DNA from: Parvularcula sp. BBD 1991-13
GTDB lineage: Bacteria > Pseudomonadota > Alphaproteobacteria > Caulobacterales > Parvularculaceae
NCBI GenBank assembly: GCA_001657385.1
Contig: LYSZ01000001.1
Span: 310,001 to 374,000 of the forward strand
Length of the DNA: 64,000 nt
Direction: 5' to 3'
Shown piece after piece: positions 8,398-17,524 of the stretch. The stretch's first letter is position 1. Every line of letters starts with the position of its first letter. Made by a program: the position numbers and the translations under genes. Below the pieces are notes generated by a model. It was not told the origin of the DNA and made no database searches. It was given only the letters and a program-made list of their open reading frames with translations.

Positions 8398-9965
8398 ACA
8401 TGGACGGCGCACGGCAAACGCCGCCGGCGGCGCATGACGTTCCGCAGGACGCGGCGGCCGAAGCGGAGGCGGCGCCCCTGCCGGCGGCGCGGCTCGCTTA
8501 CGCTTTCGCCAAGGAACGCGGCATGCTGGTGCTCGACGGCGCGGCCCGCCCGGTCGTCATCGGCGTGCGCGGCGATCCCGATCCCTGGGCGCTGATCGAG
8601 GCGCGCCGGGCCGTGGGCGCGCCGATCCGGATCGACAAGCTGCCCGAGGACGCGTTCGAGCGCCGCCTTTCCGAAATTTACTCCGTGGAGGGCATTCCCA
8701 CCGACGATTTCGACCTCGCCAGCGACGACGCCGATCTCGCCTCCCTCGCCGAGGGCCTGCCCAAGACCGCCGACCTCCTCGACAGCGAGAACGACGCGCC
8801 GGTGATCCGGCTCATCAACGCGCTGATCGCCGAGGCGGTGAAGGTCAAGGCGTCCGACATTCACGTGGAGCCCTATGAAAAGGCGCTGTCCGTCCGCCTG
8901 CGGATCGACGGCGTCCTGCGCGAAGTATTGTCCCTGCCGGCGCGCATGACGCCGGTGCTGACCTCGCGGGTGAAGGTGATGGCGCGTCTCGACATCGCCG
9001 AAAAGCGCGTGCCCCAGGACGGGCGCATCTCCATCGCGCTCGGGGGCAAGACCGTGGACGTGCGCGTCTCCACCCTGCCGGCGCGGTTCGGCGAGCGGGT
9101 GGTGATGCGTCTCCTCGACAAGGACGAGGCGCGCCTCGATCTCGATGGGCTCGGCATGCCGGAGACGACGCTGAAGCGCTTCAAGCAGACCCTGCAACGG
9201 CCGAACGGCATCATTCTCGTCACCGGTCCGACGGGATCGGGCAAGACGACGACGCTCTACGGCGCCCTGTCGCTGCTCAACGACCCGAGCCGCAACATCC
9301 TCACCGTCGAGGACCCGGTGGAATACGCCCTGGAAGGCGTTGGCCAGACCCAGATCAATCCCAAGGTCGGCATGACCTTCGCCACCGGACTGCGCGCGAT
9401 CCTCCGTCAGGACCCGGACGTCGTCATGCTGGGCGAGATCCGCGATGTGGAAACCGCCGAGATCGCGGTGCAGGCCTCGCTCACCGGCCACCTCGTGCTG
9501 TCCACGGTGCACACCAATTCCGCGGCCGGCGCGATCACGCGCCTGCGCGACATGGGGGTGGAGCCGTTTCTCCTCTCCTCCACCGTCGCCGCGGTGTTGG
9601 CGCAGCGGCTCGTGCGCCGTCTTTGCCCGTCCTGCAAGGAACCCTACGAGGCGGACGACGCCGCGCGCCGCGTCATGGGCCTGCCCCTCGGCGCGCCGCT
9701 GACGCTGCACCGTCCGGTCGGCTGCGGGCGGTGCAACCATACCGGCTATGAAGGCCGGGTCGGCGTTTACGAACTCATCACCGTCGACGAAAAAATGAAA
9801 CGGCTGATCCACGACAACGCCAGCGAGCACGATCTCGCCGACCATGCTTTCCAGAAAGCCGACACGCTGGCGCAGTCCGGATTCCGCCATGCGCGCGCGG
9901 GCGTGACCTCGATCGAGGAAGTCATGCGCGTCGTCCGCCAGGAGGAAGAGGATGCCGGCGTTTGA
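8394..9965 (+). CDS. gspE: Type II secretion ATPase GspE
   Basis: 523 aa cytoplasmic hexameric ATPase that drives pseudopilus assembly. Walker A GPTGSGKTTT lies at about residues 277-286, an Asp box and Walker B region DPDVVMLGEIRD at about 340-352, and the His box LVLSTVHTNSAAG after it. A zinc-binding module is present with cysteine pairs CPSC (about 410) and CGRC (about 443), normal for GspE. The N-terminal N1 domain is short. Overlaps gspD by 4 and gspF by 14 bases, implying translational coupling. Confidence 0.97.
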   Translation: MNMDGARQTPPAAHDVPQDAAAEAEAAPLPAARLAYAFAKERGMLVLDGAARPVVIGVRGDPDPWALIEARRAVGAPIRIDKLPEDAFERRLSEIYSVEGIPTDDFDLASDDADLASLAEGLPKTADLLDSENDAPVIRLINALIAEAVKVKASDIHVEPYEKALSVRLRIDGVLREVLSLPARMTPVLTSRVKVMARLDIAEKRVPQDGRISIALGGKTVDVRVSTLPARFGERVVMRLLDKDEARLDLDGLGMPETTLKRFKQTLQRPNGIILVTGPTGSGKTTTLYGALSLLNDPSRNILTVEDPVEYALEGVGQTQINPKVGMTFATGLRAILRQDPDVVMLGEIRDVETAEIAVQASLTGHLVLSTVHTNSAAGAITRLRDMGVEPFLLSSTVAAVLAQRLVRRLCPSCKEPYEADDAARRVMGLPLGAPLTLHRPVGCGRCNHTGYEGRVGVYELITVDEKMKRLIHDNASEHDLADHAFQKADTLAQSGFRHARAGVTSIEEVMRVVRQEEEDAGV

Positions 9966-11175
9966 GTACGAGGCGCTTGACGTCAGCGGCAAGACCCGGC
10001 GCGGCGTTCTGTCCGCGGACAGTCAGCGCGCGGCCCGGCGGGAGCTGCGCGCGCTCAACCTGACCCCGGTCGACATTTCCGAGCCCCGTTCGGGCGGCGC
10101 GCGCAAGGCCGGCTCGAAGGGCGCGGCGAAAACGCCGCGGGTGAAACCGGGCGACCTGGTGGTGATGACGCGCCAGCTCGCCGCGCTGCTCGGCGCCTCG
10201 ACGCCGCTGGAAGAAGCGCTCAACGCCGTCTCCATGCAGACCGACAACCCGGCCGCGCGCTCGCGCATCCTCGCCGTGCGCGAACGGGTGATGGAGGGCT
10301 GGCGGTTCGCGGACGCGCTGGGCGAGGACCCGAAATCCTTCCCGGCGCTCTATCGCGCGGTGATCGCCGCGGGGGAGACCTCGGGCGATCTCGGCGGCGT
10401 CATGGGGCGGCTCGCGGAGATGCTGGAGAAGAACCGCGCCATCAGGAACAAGGCGGTCGCCTCGCTGATCTACCCCGCGGCCCTGGCGCTGGTGGCGGCG
10501 GGCGTCGTCACCGCGCTGATGGTGTTCGTCGTGCCCAAGATCATCGAGCAGTTCACCGCCTTCGACGCCGAACTGCCGTTTCTGACGCGGCTGGTCGTCG
10601 GCGTTTCGAACGGCATCGTCGATTACGGTCTTTACGCGCTTATCGCCGCCGCCGTCATCGGCGCGGGGCTCTGGCGCGCCATGAAGGAAGCGCCGGTCAG
10701 GCTGTTCGCGGACCGCCAGACGCTGCGCCTGCCCATCCTCGGGCGCCTCGGCCGGGCCGTCGACGGCGCACGCTTCGCGCGCACGCTGGCGACGCTGTTC
10801 GCCGGGGGCGCGCCCCTGCTCGACAGCCTTGTCGGCGCCCAGCGCACGGTGTCCAACAGCTATATCCGCAGCCGCCTCGACGGGACGGTCACCATGGTCG
10901 GCGAGGGGGCCTCGCTCGCCGCCTCTCTGAAGCGGGCGGGCGAGCTGCCGCCGATGCTGATCCACATGGTCGCGGCGGGCGAGCGCGCCGGCGCCCTGCC
11001 GGAACTGCTCGACAAGGCCGCGTTGCAGCTTGAGGAGGAATTCGACACCGCCTCGACCGTGGCGTTGCGTTTGCTCGAACCCATGATCATTATCGCCATG
11101 GGCGGCGCCGTGGTGGTGATCGTCCTGTCGATCATGCTGCCGATTCTGCAACTGAACGCGCTCGCCGCCGGTTGA
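9952..11175 (+). CDS. gspF: Type II secretion inner membrane platform protein GspF
   Basis: 407 aa polytopic platform protein. The start MPAFEYEALDVSGKTRRG is the classic GspF/PilC N-terminus. Two T2SSF domains are visible (about 70-190 and 270-395), each followed by hydrophobic helices (LIYPAALALVAAGVVTALM; IIIAMGGAVVVIVLSIML). Motifs AGETSGDLGGVMGRLAE and AAGERAGALPELLD are family typical. It couples GspE ATP hydrolysis to pseudopilin extraction. Confidence 0.96.
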   Translation: MPAFEYEALDVSGKTRRGVLSADSQRAARRELRALNLTPVDISEPRSGGARKAGSKGAAKTPRVKPGDLVVMTRQLAALLGASTPLEEALNAVSMQTDNPAARSRILAVRERVMEGWRFADALGEDPKSFPALYRAVIAAGETSGDLGGVMGRLAEMLEKNRAIRNKAVASLIYPAALALVAAGVVTALMVFVVPKIIEQFTAFDAELPFLTRLVVGVSNGIVDYGLYALIAAAVIGAGLWRAMKEAPVRLFADRQTLRLPILGRLGRAVDGARFARTLATLFAGGAPLLDSLVGAQRTVSNSYIRSRLDGTVTMVGEGASLAASLKRAGELPPMLIHMVAAGERAGALPELLDKAALQLEEEFDTASTVALRLLEPMIIIAMGGAVVVIVLSIMLPILQLNALAAG

Positions 11176-11241
11176 CGGGCGAGGCGGTTGATTATCGCGC
11201 GCCCCGATGATGAAATCGCGACATTGACAACGGAGATCCCC

Positions 11242-11724
11242 ATGACGGCCCCATTCATCCTTGAGCGGAAGACCCGGCAGCGGCAAGGCGCGCGCCGCCG
11301 GCAACGCGGCATCACCCTGGTCGAGCTTCTGGTCGTGCTCGCCATCCTCGCGCTGATTTCCGCGATCGTGGTTGTAAACGTCCTGCCCGAGCGCGACCGC
11401 GCCGCGGTTCGCAAGGCCAGGATCGACATCGGCGTGATCGAGACCGCGCTCGACCAGTACCGGCTGGACATGCTTCGCTACCCGACGACGGAGCAGGGCC
11501 TGGAGGCGCTGCTGAACGTGCCGTCCGACGCGCGCCAGCCTGAAAATTACCGCCCCGGCGGCTATCTGCGCGGCGCGGTGCCGCTCGATCCCTGGGGCAA
11601 TGTCTACCAGTATCGCATTCCGGGCGATCGCGGCGGCGCGTTCGATCTGTTCTCCCTCGGCGCGGACGGCGAGCCCGGCGGCGAGGGGCTGGACGCGGAT
11701 ATCGGCAATTGGTCGGAAAGCTGA
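11242..11724 (+). CDS. gspG: Major pseudopilin GspG
   Basis: 160 aa from the ATG at 11242, preceded by GGAG 6 bases upstream; an earlier in-frame TTG at 11188 lacks such a site. A positively charged leader ends RQRG, the prepilin peptidase site, followed by ITLVELLVVLAILALIS with Glu at position +5. The C-terminal part carries the GspG signatures YPTTEQGLEALL, LDPWGNVYQY and FSLGADGEPGGEGLDADI (calcium site). Main building block of the pseudopilus. Confidence 0.96.
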   Translation: MTAPFILERKTRQRQGARRRQRGITLVELLVVLAILALISAIVVVNVLPERDRAAVRKARIDIGVIETALDQYRLDMLRYPTTEQGLEALLNVPSDARQPENYRPGGYLRGAVPLDPWGNVYQYRIPGDRGGAFDLFSLGADGEPGGEGLDADIGNWSES

Positions 11725-12278
11725 CGGATAAGCGCGGCGCGCGGCCGGGAGAGCGCGGCCTGACGCTGATCGAGCTTCTGGTGGTGATGCTCGTCGTCGC
11801 CATGTCCGCGGGCCTCGTCGCGATCAACATGCCGCCCGCGCCGAGCGAGGCGCGGCGGGAGGCGGAAAGGTTCGCCGCGCGCCTCGCCGTCGCCGGCGAG
11901 CAGGCGATCATGAGCGGCGCGGTCATCGGCATGGAGCTGGAGCCGGGCGGCTACCGCTTTTACCGCTACGACCGCGGGGAATGGCGCGACACGCAGCTGG
12001 GGCCGCTGGGCGCGGCCCGCTTTCCGTCCGACGTGGCGGTGGACTTCACGGTACTGGAGCCCGCGCAGCGCAACGAGGACGAGGCGCGGCGGCGCATCGA
12101 ACGGGAACAGCGCGAACTGGCCGAGGCCGACGCCGCGTTCGCCGCGCCGAACGTCTTTTTCTCGCCCACCGGGGAGACCACGGCGCTCGACGTCGTGTTC
12201 AAGAGCCGTCGCGGGGCGTTGCGCCTCAGCCTCGACAACGCCGGCGCGCTGGAGGGACCTGTTGAAGACCGTTTGTAG
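11709..12278 (+). CDS. gspH: Minor pseudopilin GspH
   Basis: 189 aa from a TTG at 11709 that overlaps gspG by 16 bases, with no clear Shine-Dalgarno site, so coupling is assumed. Prepilin peptidase site ERG followed by LTLIELLVVMLVVAMSAGL with Glu at +5. The C-terminal half is a GspH-type globular domain (MELEPGGYRFYRYDRGEW). Position between gspG and gspI supports the assignment. Confidence 0.88.
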   Translation: MVGKLTDKRGARPGERGLTLIELLVVMLVVAMSAGLVAINMPPAPSEARREAERFAARLAVAGEQAIMSGAVIGMELEPGGYRFYRYDRGEWRDTQLGPLGAARFPSDVAVDFTVLEPAQRNEDEARRRIEREQRELAEADAAFAAPNVFFSPTGETTALDVVFKSRRGALRLSLDNAGALEGPVEDRL

Positions 12279-12654
12279 GCAGATGAAATCGCCGCTGATT
12301 GCGCGCCAGGAGGGCGTGACCCTGGTCGAAACGCTCGTTGCGCTGGCGATCATGGGGCTGGTGGCGGGCGCCGTGCTGACGCTGGTCGCGCAGAACACCC
12401 GCTTCGCGGCGGCGGCGCGCGACCGGACCTACGCCGCCATCGCCGCCGACAACGTCATGGTGCGCGAGCTTGTCCGCGAAGGAACCGTCGAGGTCGGCGA
12501 ACAGTTCGGATCGACGCAACTCGCCGGCCGGGACTGGCCCTATCGCGTCACGATCGTCGAAAGCGGCGTCGAGAATGTCTATCGCATCGACGTCGATGTT
12601 TTCAGCGGCGAACAGGCAGTCGCCAGCGCGGTCACGCTGAGGCGCGCGCCGTGA
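12262..12654 (+). CDS. gspI: Minor pseudopilin GspI
   Basis: 130 aa. The TTG at 12262 is preferred over the ATG at 12283 because GGAGGG lies 5 bases before it, inside the end of gspH. Prepilin site QEG followed by VTLVETLVALAIMGLVAGA with Glu at +5, then the GspI pattern of Asn/Thr residues and RDWPYRVTI. Part of the GspI-J-K tip complex. Overlaps gspH by 17 and gspJ by 4 bases. Confidence 0.92.
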   Translation: MKTVCRQMKSPLIARQEGVTLVETLVALAIMGLVAGAVLTLVAQNTRFAAAARDRTYAAIAADNVMVRELVREGTVEVGEQFGSTQLAGRDWPYRVTIVESGVENVYRIDVDVFSGEQAVASAVTLRRAP

Positions 12655-13391
12655 CGCGCCGGGCGGTGCGATACGCGGCGCGCCGTCCGGGCGGCCGGGG
12701 GCAACGGGGCCTGACCCTCGCCGAAGTGCTGGTCGCCCTGCTTGTGTTTTCCCTGATTGCGGCGTCGAGCGTTTACGCCCTGCGCCTCGGCGTCGACGCG
12801 CGGGATCAGCTGGAGGCCGCCGACGCGGAGCTGAAAAGGCTGCAACTGGCGCGTATGCTGATCAAGGAAGATCTGGCGCAAATCGTTCGCCGGCCCGCCC
12901 GCGACGAGTTCGGCATCGCGGCGCCCAGCGTCTTTTTCGGCGGCGATGTGGTGTTCAGCGGGCGCGAGGAAGACGACGAGCGCATCCTGTTCTCCTTCGT
13001 GCGCGGCGGCTGGATCAATCCCGGCGCGGTCGCGCCGCGCAGCGCGCTGCAACATGTGGAGTATGTTTTCACGAGGCGCGCGCTGGTCCGCCGGGCGCGG
13101 GCCTTTGTCGACGAGACGCAGGCGAGCGAGGGTGTCGAGCGCGTGCTGTTCGACGATCTTGACGATGCGCATACGGAATTTCTGATCGGGGAGGCGCGCG
13201 GCGACCTCGACTGGGCGGAAATCTGGCCCGTGGCCGGCGCGGGCGCTGGGGGCGCCGCGGGCGGGAGCGGCGGCGGCGTCAATCTCGCCGCGCCGCGTGC
13301 GGCGGCCCTGGTGATCGAGGAGAACGGCGCGCCGCCGCTGCGCATGCATTTCTGGATCGGCGATCTCGGCCAGGGGAGCGGCGGATCATGA
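12651..13391 (+). CDS. gspJ: Minor pseudopilin GspJ
   Basis: 246 aa from a GTG overlapping the gspI stop (GTGA). Prepilin site GQRG followed by LTLAEVLVALLVFSLIAAS with Glu at +5. The globular domain has the GspJ pattern around RILFSFVRGGWINPG and the long loops that pack against GspI/K. A glycine/alanine-rich loop (about 195-215) is longer than usual, giving a protein slightly above the usual family length. Confidence 0.93.
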   Translation: MTRRAVRYAARRPGGRGQRGLTLAEVLVALLVFSLIAASSVYALRLGVDARDQLEAADAELKRLQLARMLIKEDLAQIVRRPARDEFGIAAPSVFFGGDVVFSGREEDDERILFSFVRGGWINPGAVAPRSALQHVEYVFTRRALVRRARAFVDETQASEGVERVLFDDLDDAHTEFLIGEARGDLDWAEIWPVAGAGAGGAAGGSGGGVNLAAPRAAALVIEENGAPPLRMHFWIGDLGQGSGGS

Positions 13392-14503
13392 CCGGGCGCG
13401 CGAGGCAGGCGGCTGAAACGCGGCGCTTCAGCGCGAAGCGGCGGGATGTTCGGGAACAACGCGCTCGGGAGCGGGGCGCGGCGCTGCTGATCGTGCTTCT
13501 CCTGGTGGCGACCCTGTCCTTCATCGCCCTCGCGGCGACGGAGCGCACGACCCTTGCCGCGGCGCGCTCGCTCAACGAGCGCGTGCGCGCCGAAAGCGTG
13601 TGGTACGCCTTCGGCGCGGAAACCCTTGCGCTGGCGGCGCTGGAAGCGGCCTATGACGCCCGCGACGGGCGCATGTCGATCGACGACGAATGGGCGAACC
13701 AGCCCCTCGACGTACCGGTCGATCAGGGGCTCGCCCGGCTGCGCTTCATCGACGACACCGCCTGTTTCAACGTCAACAGCCTGGCCCTGGAAGTCGCCGC
13801 CGGCGCCGGCGGGGAGGACGGCCGCGGCTCTTCGTTCGGCCGCTTCGGCGCCGGCGGTCCGCAAGCGCCGTCGCCGCGGACCGAATTCGCCGCCCTCGCG
13901 CGCAATCTCGGCCTCAGCGAATTCGACGGCCTCGCCATCGCAGAAGTGATCGCCGACTGGATCGACGCGGACGCGGACCGGCGCCCGCAAGGCGCGGAGG
14001 ACGCCCATTACGGCGGCTTGCCGTCGCCCTACCGGACCGGCAACGCGCCGGTCGCCGCCCTGTCGGAGCTGCGGGCCATGAAAGGCGTCACCCGGGAGAT
14101 TTACGCCGTGCTGAAGCCGCATCTCTGCGCGCATCCGGGCGACGCCCCGTCGGCCATCAACGTCAACATGCTTGTCGAAAGCGACGCGCCGGTGCTGGCC
14201 GCGGCGCTGGAGCGCCACGCCGGGGGAGCGCCGGTGCCGGTGCAGACCGCGAGCGACATCATTGCGGCGCGGCCCCCCGGCGGATATGAGAACGCCGCCG
14301 CGTTTCTGGCCGAACCGGGGGTGCAGGCGCTCGGCGTCAACGCCGCCGCCGTGGGAGATCGCTTCGCCGTGACCTCGGCCTATATGCGCGCGCGTGTAGA
14401 GATTATTTATGATACTGCCCTATTCAACATGACGGCGCAGATTGCGCTCAGCAGCGCCGGACAGGCATCCGTGCTGGCGCGACGGTTCGGAGCCGAAGAG
14501 TGA
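13388..14503 (+). CDS. gspK: Minor pseudopilin GspK
   Basis: 371 aa, the largest pseudopilin and tip of the pseudopilus. Prepilin site ERG followed by AALLIVLLLVATLSFIA; the +5 residue is not Glu, which is normal for GspK. Helix-hairpin-helix-like GspK domain with FIDDTACFNVNSLA, VIADWIDAD and AINVNMLVESDAPVLAA. Overlaps gspJ and gspL by 4 bases each. Confidence 0.95.
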   Translation: MTGRARQAAETRRFSAKRRDVREQRARERGAALLIVLLLVATLSFIALAATERTTLAAARSLNERVRAESVWYAFGAETLALAALEAAYDARDGRMSIDDEWANQPLDVPVDQGLARLRFIDDTACFNVNSLALEVAAGAGGEDGRGSSFGRFGAGGPQAPSPRTEFAALARNLGLSEFDGLAIAEVIADWIDADADRRPQGAEDAHYGGLPSPYRTGNAPVAALSELRAMKGVTREIYAVLKPHLCAHPGDAPSAINVNMLVESDAPVLAAALERHAGGAPVPVQTASDIIAARPPGGYENAAAFLAEPGVQALGVNAAAVGDRFAVTSAYMRARVEIIYDTALFNMTAQIALSSAGQASVLARRFGAEE

Positions 14504-15711
14504 AGGAAACATTAATTCTTTTGTTGGGACAGTCGCCCGAGGCGCCGGTTCGCTGGGCGTTCCTCGGCGAGGGCGGGATCCTGCAGGCCGACGTCGCCCC
14601 GTCGCTGGCCGATCTTGAGCCGCTCAGGGCCCGCGCGGGCGACGCGAAGGTGGTTGCGGTGCTGCCGGGCGAACTGGCGGCGATGCGCGTGATGGCCGCG
14701 CCACCGCGCGCCGCCTCGAAGTTCCGCGCCGCCGCGGCGTTCCTCCTGGAGGACGAACTGGCGGAAAATCTCGAAACCCTGCACGTGGCGGTGATGCGCC
14801 ACCCGGACGGCGCCGGCCTCGCCCTCGCCGTCAAGAAAACCGTGATGGACGCCTGGCGCGACGCCTTCGCCGCCATCGGGATCGCGCCCGACCACATGGC
14901 GCCCGATTTCGCCCTGTTGCCGCTTGAGCCGTCCCGCGCCGCGCTGGTCTGCGAAAGCGACCGGCTGTTCGGCGTCTTCGCCCTCCAGGGCTTTGCGATC
15001 GAACGGCCGCTCGCCGACGCCCTGGCGGTGATGATCGCCGACGCGGAGGGCGTCGACAGCGTCATCGCCTTCGGCGACGCCGACACCGAGCGGGTGGAGT
15101 ATCTCGACAAGCCGATCGAATGGCGCGGCGGCGCTGACGACGCCTCCATGTTCCGGCTCTACGCCGGCGCCGCGAAGACGGCGGGACAGGCGGCCTTCGC
15201 GCCCAATCTTCTTCAGGGGGCGTATCGCAAGCGCCGCGACTGGCGCGCCGATTTCGCGCCGTGGCGGCGGGCCGCGGCGCTGGCCGCGGCCTGCCTCGCG
15301 GCGATGGTCGCCGGCGTGGTCGCCGACGGCGTGCGCTCGGCGCGTCTCGCCGACCGTCTCGACGCGGAAGCGCTGGCGCTGCACCAGACCGCGTTTCCCG
15401 ACGAGGCCGGCGCCGCGCCCCGCGCCCATGCGCGGCGCGTCCTTGCGGCGGGCCGTCAGAGCGCGCAGTTCCTGCCCCTGTCCACCCATTTCGCCGAGAG
15501 CCTTGAAGAACACGACGCCATCCAGGTCGACCGTATACGGTATAACGCCTCGCGCGGCGAGTTCTCCATCAATCTGCGTTTTGCGGACATCAACGATCTT
15601 GAGGGGCTGAAACGCTCGCTGGCCGAGCGCGGCGTGGAAACGTCCGAGCCCGGCGGGGTGCGCCGCACCGGCAATGTCTTTATCGGCGAGTTGAGGGTGC
15701 GGGCGTCATGA
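14500..15711 (+). CDS. gspL: Type II secretion assembly protein GspL
   Basis: 403 aa from a GTG overlapping the gspK stop. The cytoplasmic actin-like N-terminal domain occupies about 1-240, then one membrane helix (AAALAAACLAAMVAGVVADG) and a periplasmic ferredoxin-like domain ending in EFSINLRFADIND. It recruits GspE to the inner membrane and pairs with GspM. Sequence conservation in this family is low; gene order makes the call firm. Confidence 0.9.
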   Translation: MKETLILLLGQSPEAPVRWAFLGEGGILQADVAPSLADLEPLRARAGDAKVVAVLPGELAAMRVMAAPPRAASKFRAAAAFLLEDELAENLETLHVAVMRHPDGAGLALAVKKTVMDAWRDAFAAIGIAPDHMAPDFALLPLEPSRAALVCESDRLFGVFALQGFAIERPLADALAVMIADAEGVDSVIAFGDADTERVEYLDKPIEWRGGADDASMFRLYAGAAKTAGQAAFAPNLLQGAYRKRRDWRADFAPWRRAAALAAACLAAMVAGVVADGVRSARLADRLDAEALALHQTAFPDEAGAAPRAHARRVLAAGRQSAQFLPLSTHFAESLEEHDAIQVDRIRYNASRGEFSINLRFADINDLEGLKRSLAERGVETSEPGGVRRTGNVFIGELRVRAS

Positions 15712-16172
15712 CGTGGTGGACCGATCTTTCCAGGCGCGAACAGATCCTGATCGGCGTCGCCGCCGCGCTGTTCGCGGCTTTTGTGCTGTCGCTCATGGTG
15801 GCGCGCCCGCTGATGCAGTGGCGCGAGGACGCGGCCGCGCGCGCGGCCGCGGCGCGGGACGGCTACGAACTGGTCGCGTCGGCCGCCGCGATCGGGGCCG
15901 CGCGCCCGGCGCCGGGCGAGACGAGCGGCGCGCCCTTGCGCCAGGCGGTGCTGTCCTCCGCGTCGGCGGGCGGCGTCGATCTCGTGCGCATCACCAATGC
16001 GGGCGAGACCCAGATCGAGGTGCAGACCCAGCCAGTCGACGGCGACGTTCTATACCAGTGGCTTGCGACGCTGGAGCGCCGTCACGGCGTCAGCGTCGTC
16101 TTTGCCGACATCGCCCGCGGCGAAGGGGGCGCGGTGAACGCGCAGGTTCTGGTGCTGGAGCAGCGCCGATGA
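15708..16172 (+). CDS. gspM: Type II secretion assembly protein GspM
   Basis: 154 aa, single-pass inner membrane protein. An N-terminal cytoplasmic stub (WWTDLSRREQ, typical of GspM) is followed by a membrane helix (LIGVAAALFAAFVLSLMV) and a small periplasmic domain. Partner of GspL in the inner membrane platform. Overlaps gspL and gspN by 4 bases. Confidence 0.92.
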   Translation: MTWWTDLSRREQILIGVAAALFAAFVLSLMVARPLMQWREDAAARAAAARDGYELVASAAAIGAARPAPGETSGAPLRQAVLSSASAGGVDLVRITNAGETQIEVQTQPVDGDVLYQWLATLERRHGVSVVFADIARGEGGAVNAQVLVLEQRR

Positions 16173-16945
16173 CGGCGGCGCTGAACGTCATCAAAGCCAA
16201 CGCCGCGCTGATCGCCCTGGGCGCGGCGGTGTTCGCGGCGACGCTGATCGCCCAGGCGCCGGCCTCGATCATCCCGGCCCTGATCAATCTCGACGGGCGC
16301 GGCGTCGGTTTCGTCGCCGTAGAGGGCACGATATGGCGTGGCCGGATCGACGGTCTGACCTACAACAACGCGCTGATCGGCGACGTCAGCTACCGCGTGT
16401 CGCCGCTTTCGCTCGCGCTCCTGTCGCCGCGGGTGGAGGCGTCGTCGACCGGCGGCGCCGTTCGCGGCAAGGCGCGGGTGCGGGTCGGGCTCGGGCGCCG
16501 CCTCGAGATCGCCGACACCGCGCTCGACGTCGATGTCGGCGCGTTCGCCGATCGGGGCATCATGGGCCGGCCCGTGGAGGGGGTGGCGCAGATCACCGTC
16601 GCCCGGATCGCGCTCAGCGCTGCCGGCTGCCGCGCCGCCGACGCGCGGTTGTGGACCGACGTGCTCGACGAGCCGGTGCAGCGGTTTCGCGGCGAGGATT
16701 TTCCCATGACCGGCAATGTGCGCTGCGACGGCGACGATCTTGTCGCCTCGATGGCCGGACAGAGTTCGGACGGTCTGGCGCAGATGGCGTTGCGGGTGAG
16801 GCCGAATTTCAGCTACGAGATAACCGCGCGGGCCGAAGTCGACCAGGAAGAGCTCGCCTCCGCCCTGCGGTTCTTCGGTTTTGAACAGGACGGCGATGCG
16901 CTGGTCTACGGGTCGGCGGGCATGCTGCGAGGCGTTGGAACATGA
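16169..16945 (+). CDS. gspN: Type II secretion protein GspN
   Basis: 258 aa from the ATG overlapping the gspM stop (ATGA). One N-terminal membrane helix (ANAALIALGAAVFAATLIAQ) is followed by a periplasmic GspN domain (GTIWRGRIDGL, YRVSPLSLALLSPRVEA), which resembles AsmA/lipoprotein-insertion folds. GspN is an accessory component present in some T2SS loci. One Cys pair in the domain (GCRAADARL and VRCDGDDL) may form a disulfide. Confidence 0.9.
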   Translation: MTAALNVIKANAALIALGAAVFAATLIAQAPASIIPALINLDGRGVGFVAVEGTIWRGRIDGLTYNNALIGDVSYRVSPLSLALLSPRVEASSTGGAVRGKARVRVGLGRRLEIADTALDVDVGAFADRGIMGRPVEGVAQITVARIALSAAGCRAADARLWTDVLDEPVQRFRGEDFPMTGNVRCDGDDLVASMAGQSSDGLAQMALRVRPNFSYEITARAEVDQEELASALRFFGFEQDGDALVYGSAGMLRGVGT

Positions 16946-17433
16946 AAGCGATGAAAAGGCTGATGATGGCGGCGCTGGCCCTGGCCGGCGCGGCGGGATG
17001 CGCGGCGACGCCGGGCGGCGCGCCGTCCGCGGCGGCCCCCGCTGCGGGGCCGGCCACGCTCGCTGACGGCCTCGCCCTCGGGCCGCTGCCGCAGGCCGCC
17101 ATCCCGGCGGAGTCCTGCGGGCTCCTGTTGTGGACGGTCAGTTCGCAACGGCCGATCCCGGTGTTCCGGTTTCTTTCAGGCAAGTCGGCGGAGATCCAGC
17201 TCGGCGGGCGGATCGTGTCCCTGACGCTGGTCGACGCCGCCGGCGAGAGCGCCTACGGCGTCTTCGAACAGCAGGTTTTTCAGGGGCCGGACGGGCTCGC
17301 CGTCGAGGTGACGGGCGCCTTCGGCGTCGGGTTCAACGGCGGCGTTTATCTTGAAGACGGGGTGATCCGCTTGCGCGACGCCGAGGGTTGGAGCGCGGTC
17401 ACGCCTGCGGCCGGCGTCGCCGGTTGCCGCTAG
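16942..17433 (+). CDS. Putative lipoprotein of unknown function at the end of the gsp operon
   Basis: 163 aa, overlapping the gspN stop by 4 bases (ATGA), so surely co-translated with the T2SS genes. The signal peptide ends in a lipobox (AGAAGC, Cys at about 20), then an Ala/Pro-rich linker and a compact beta-rich domain with SCGLLLWTVSSQRPIPVF and GGRIVSLTLVD. The family is not recognised. An outer membrane lipoprotein here could serve as pilotin or accessory factor for GspD, but it shows none of the GspS motifs I know. Confidence 0.75.
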   Translation: MKAMKRLMMAALALAGAAGCAATPGGAPSAAAPAAGPATLADGLALGPLPQAAIPAESCGLLLWTVSSQRPIPVFRFLSGKSAEIQLGGRIVSLTLVDAAGESAYGVFEQQVFQGPDGLAVEVTGAFGVGFNGGVYLEDGVIRLRDAEGWSAVTPAAGVAGCR

Positions 17434-17524
17434 GCCGCGCCCGCAAGGGGCCGGCGCCGCCGGTTGCGCTCCCTGACGCGCTCCCCAGTTGCGCTTCCGA
17501 CCTTTGCGTTGCCGCATCGGCGCT

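Noticed and set aside
6346-8412. Minus-strand frame opposite gspD
   Set aside because: Antisense to a full-length secretin; no domain recognised.
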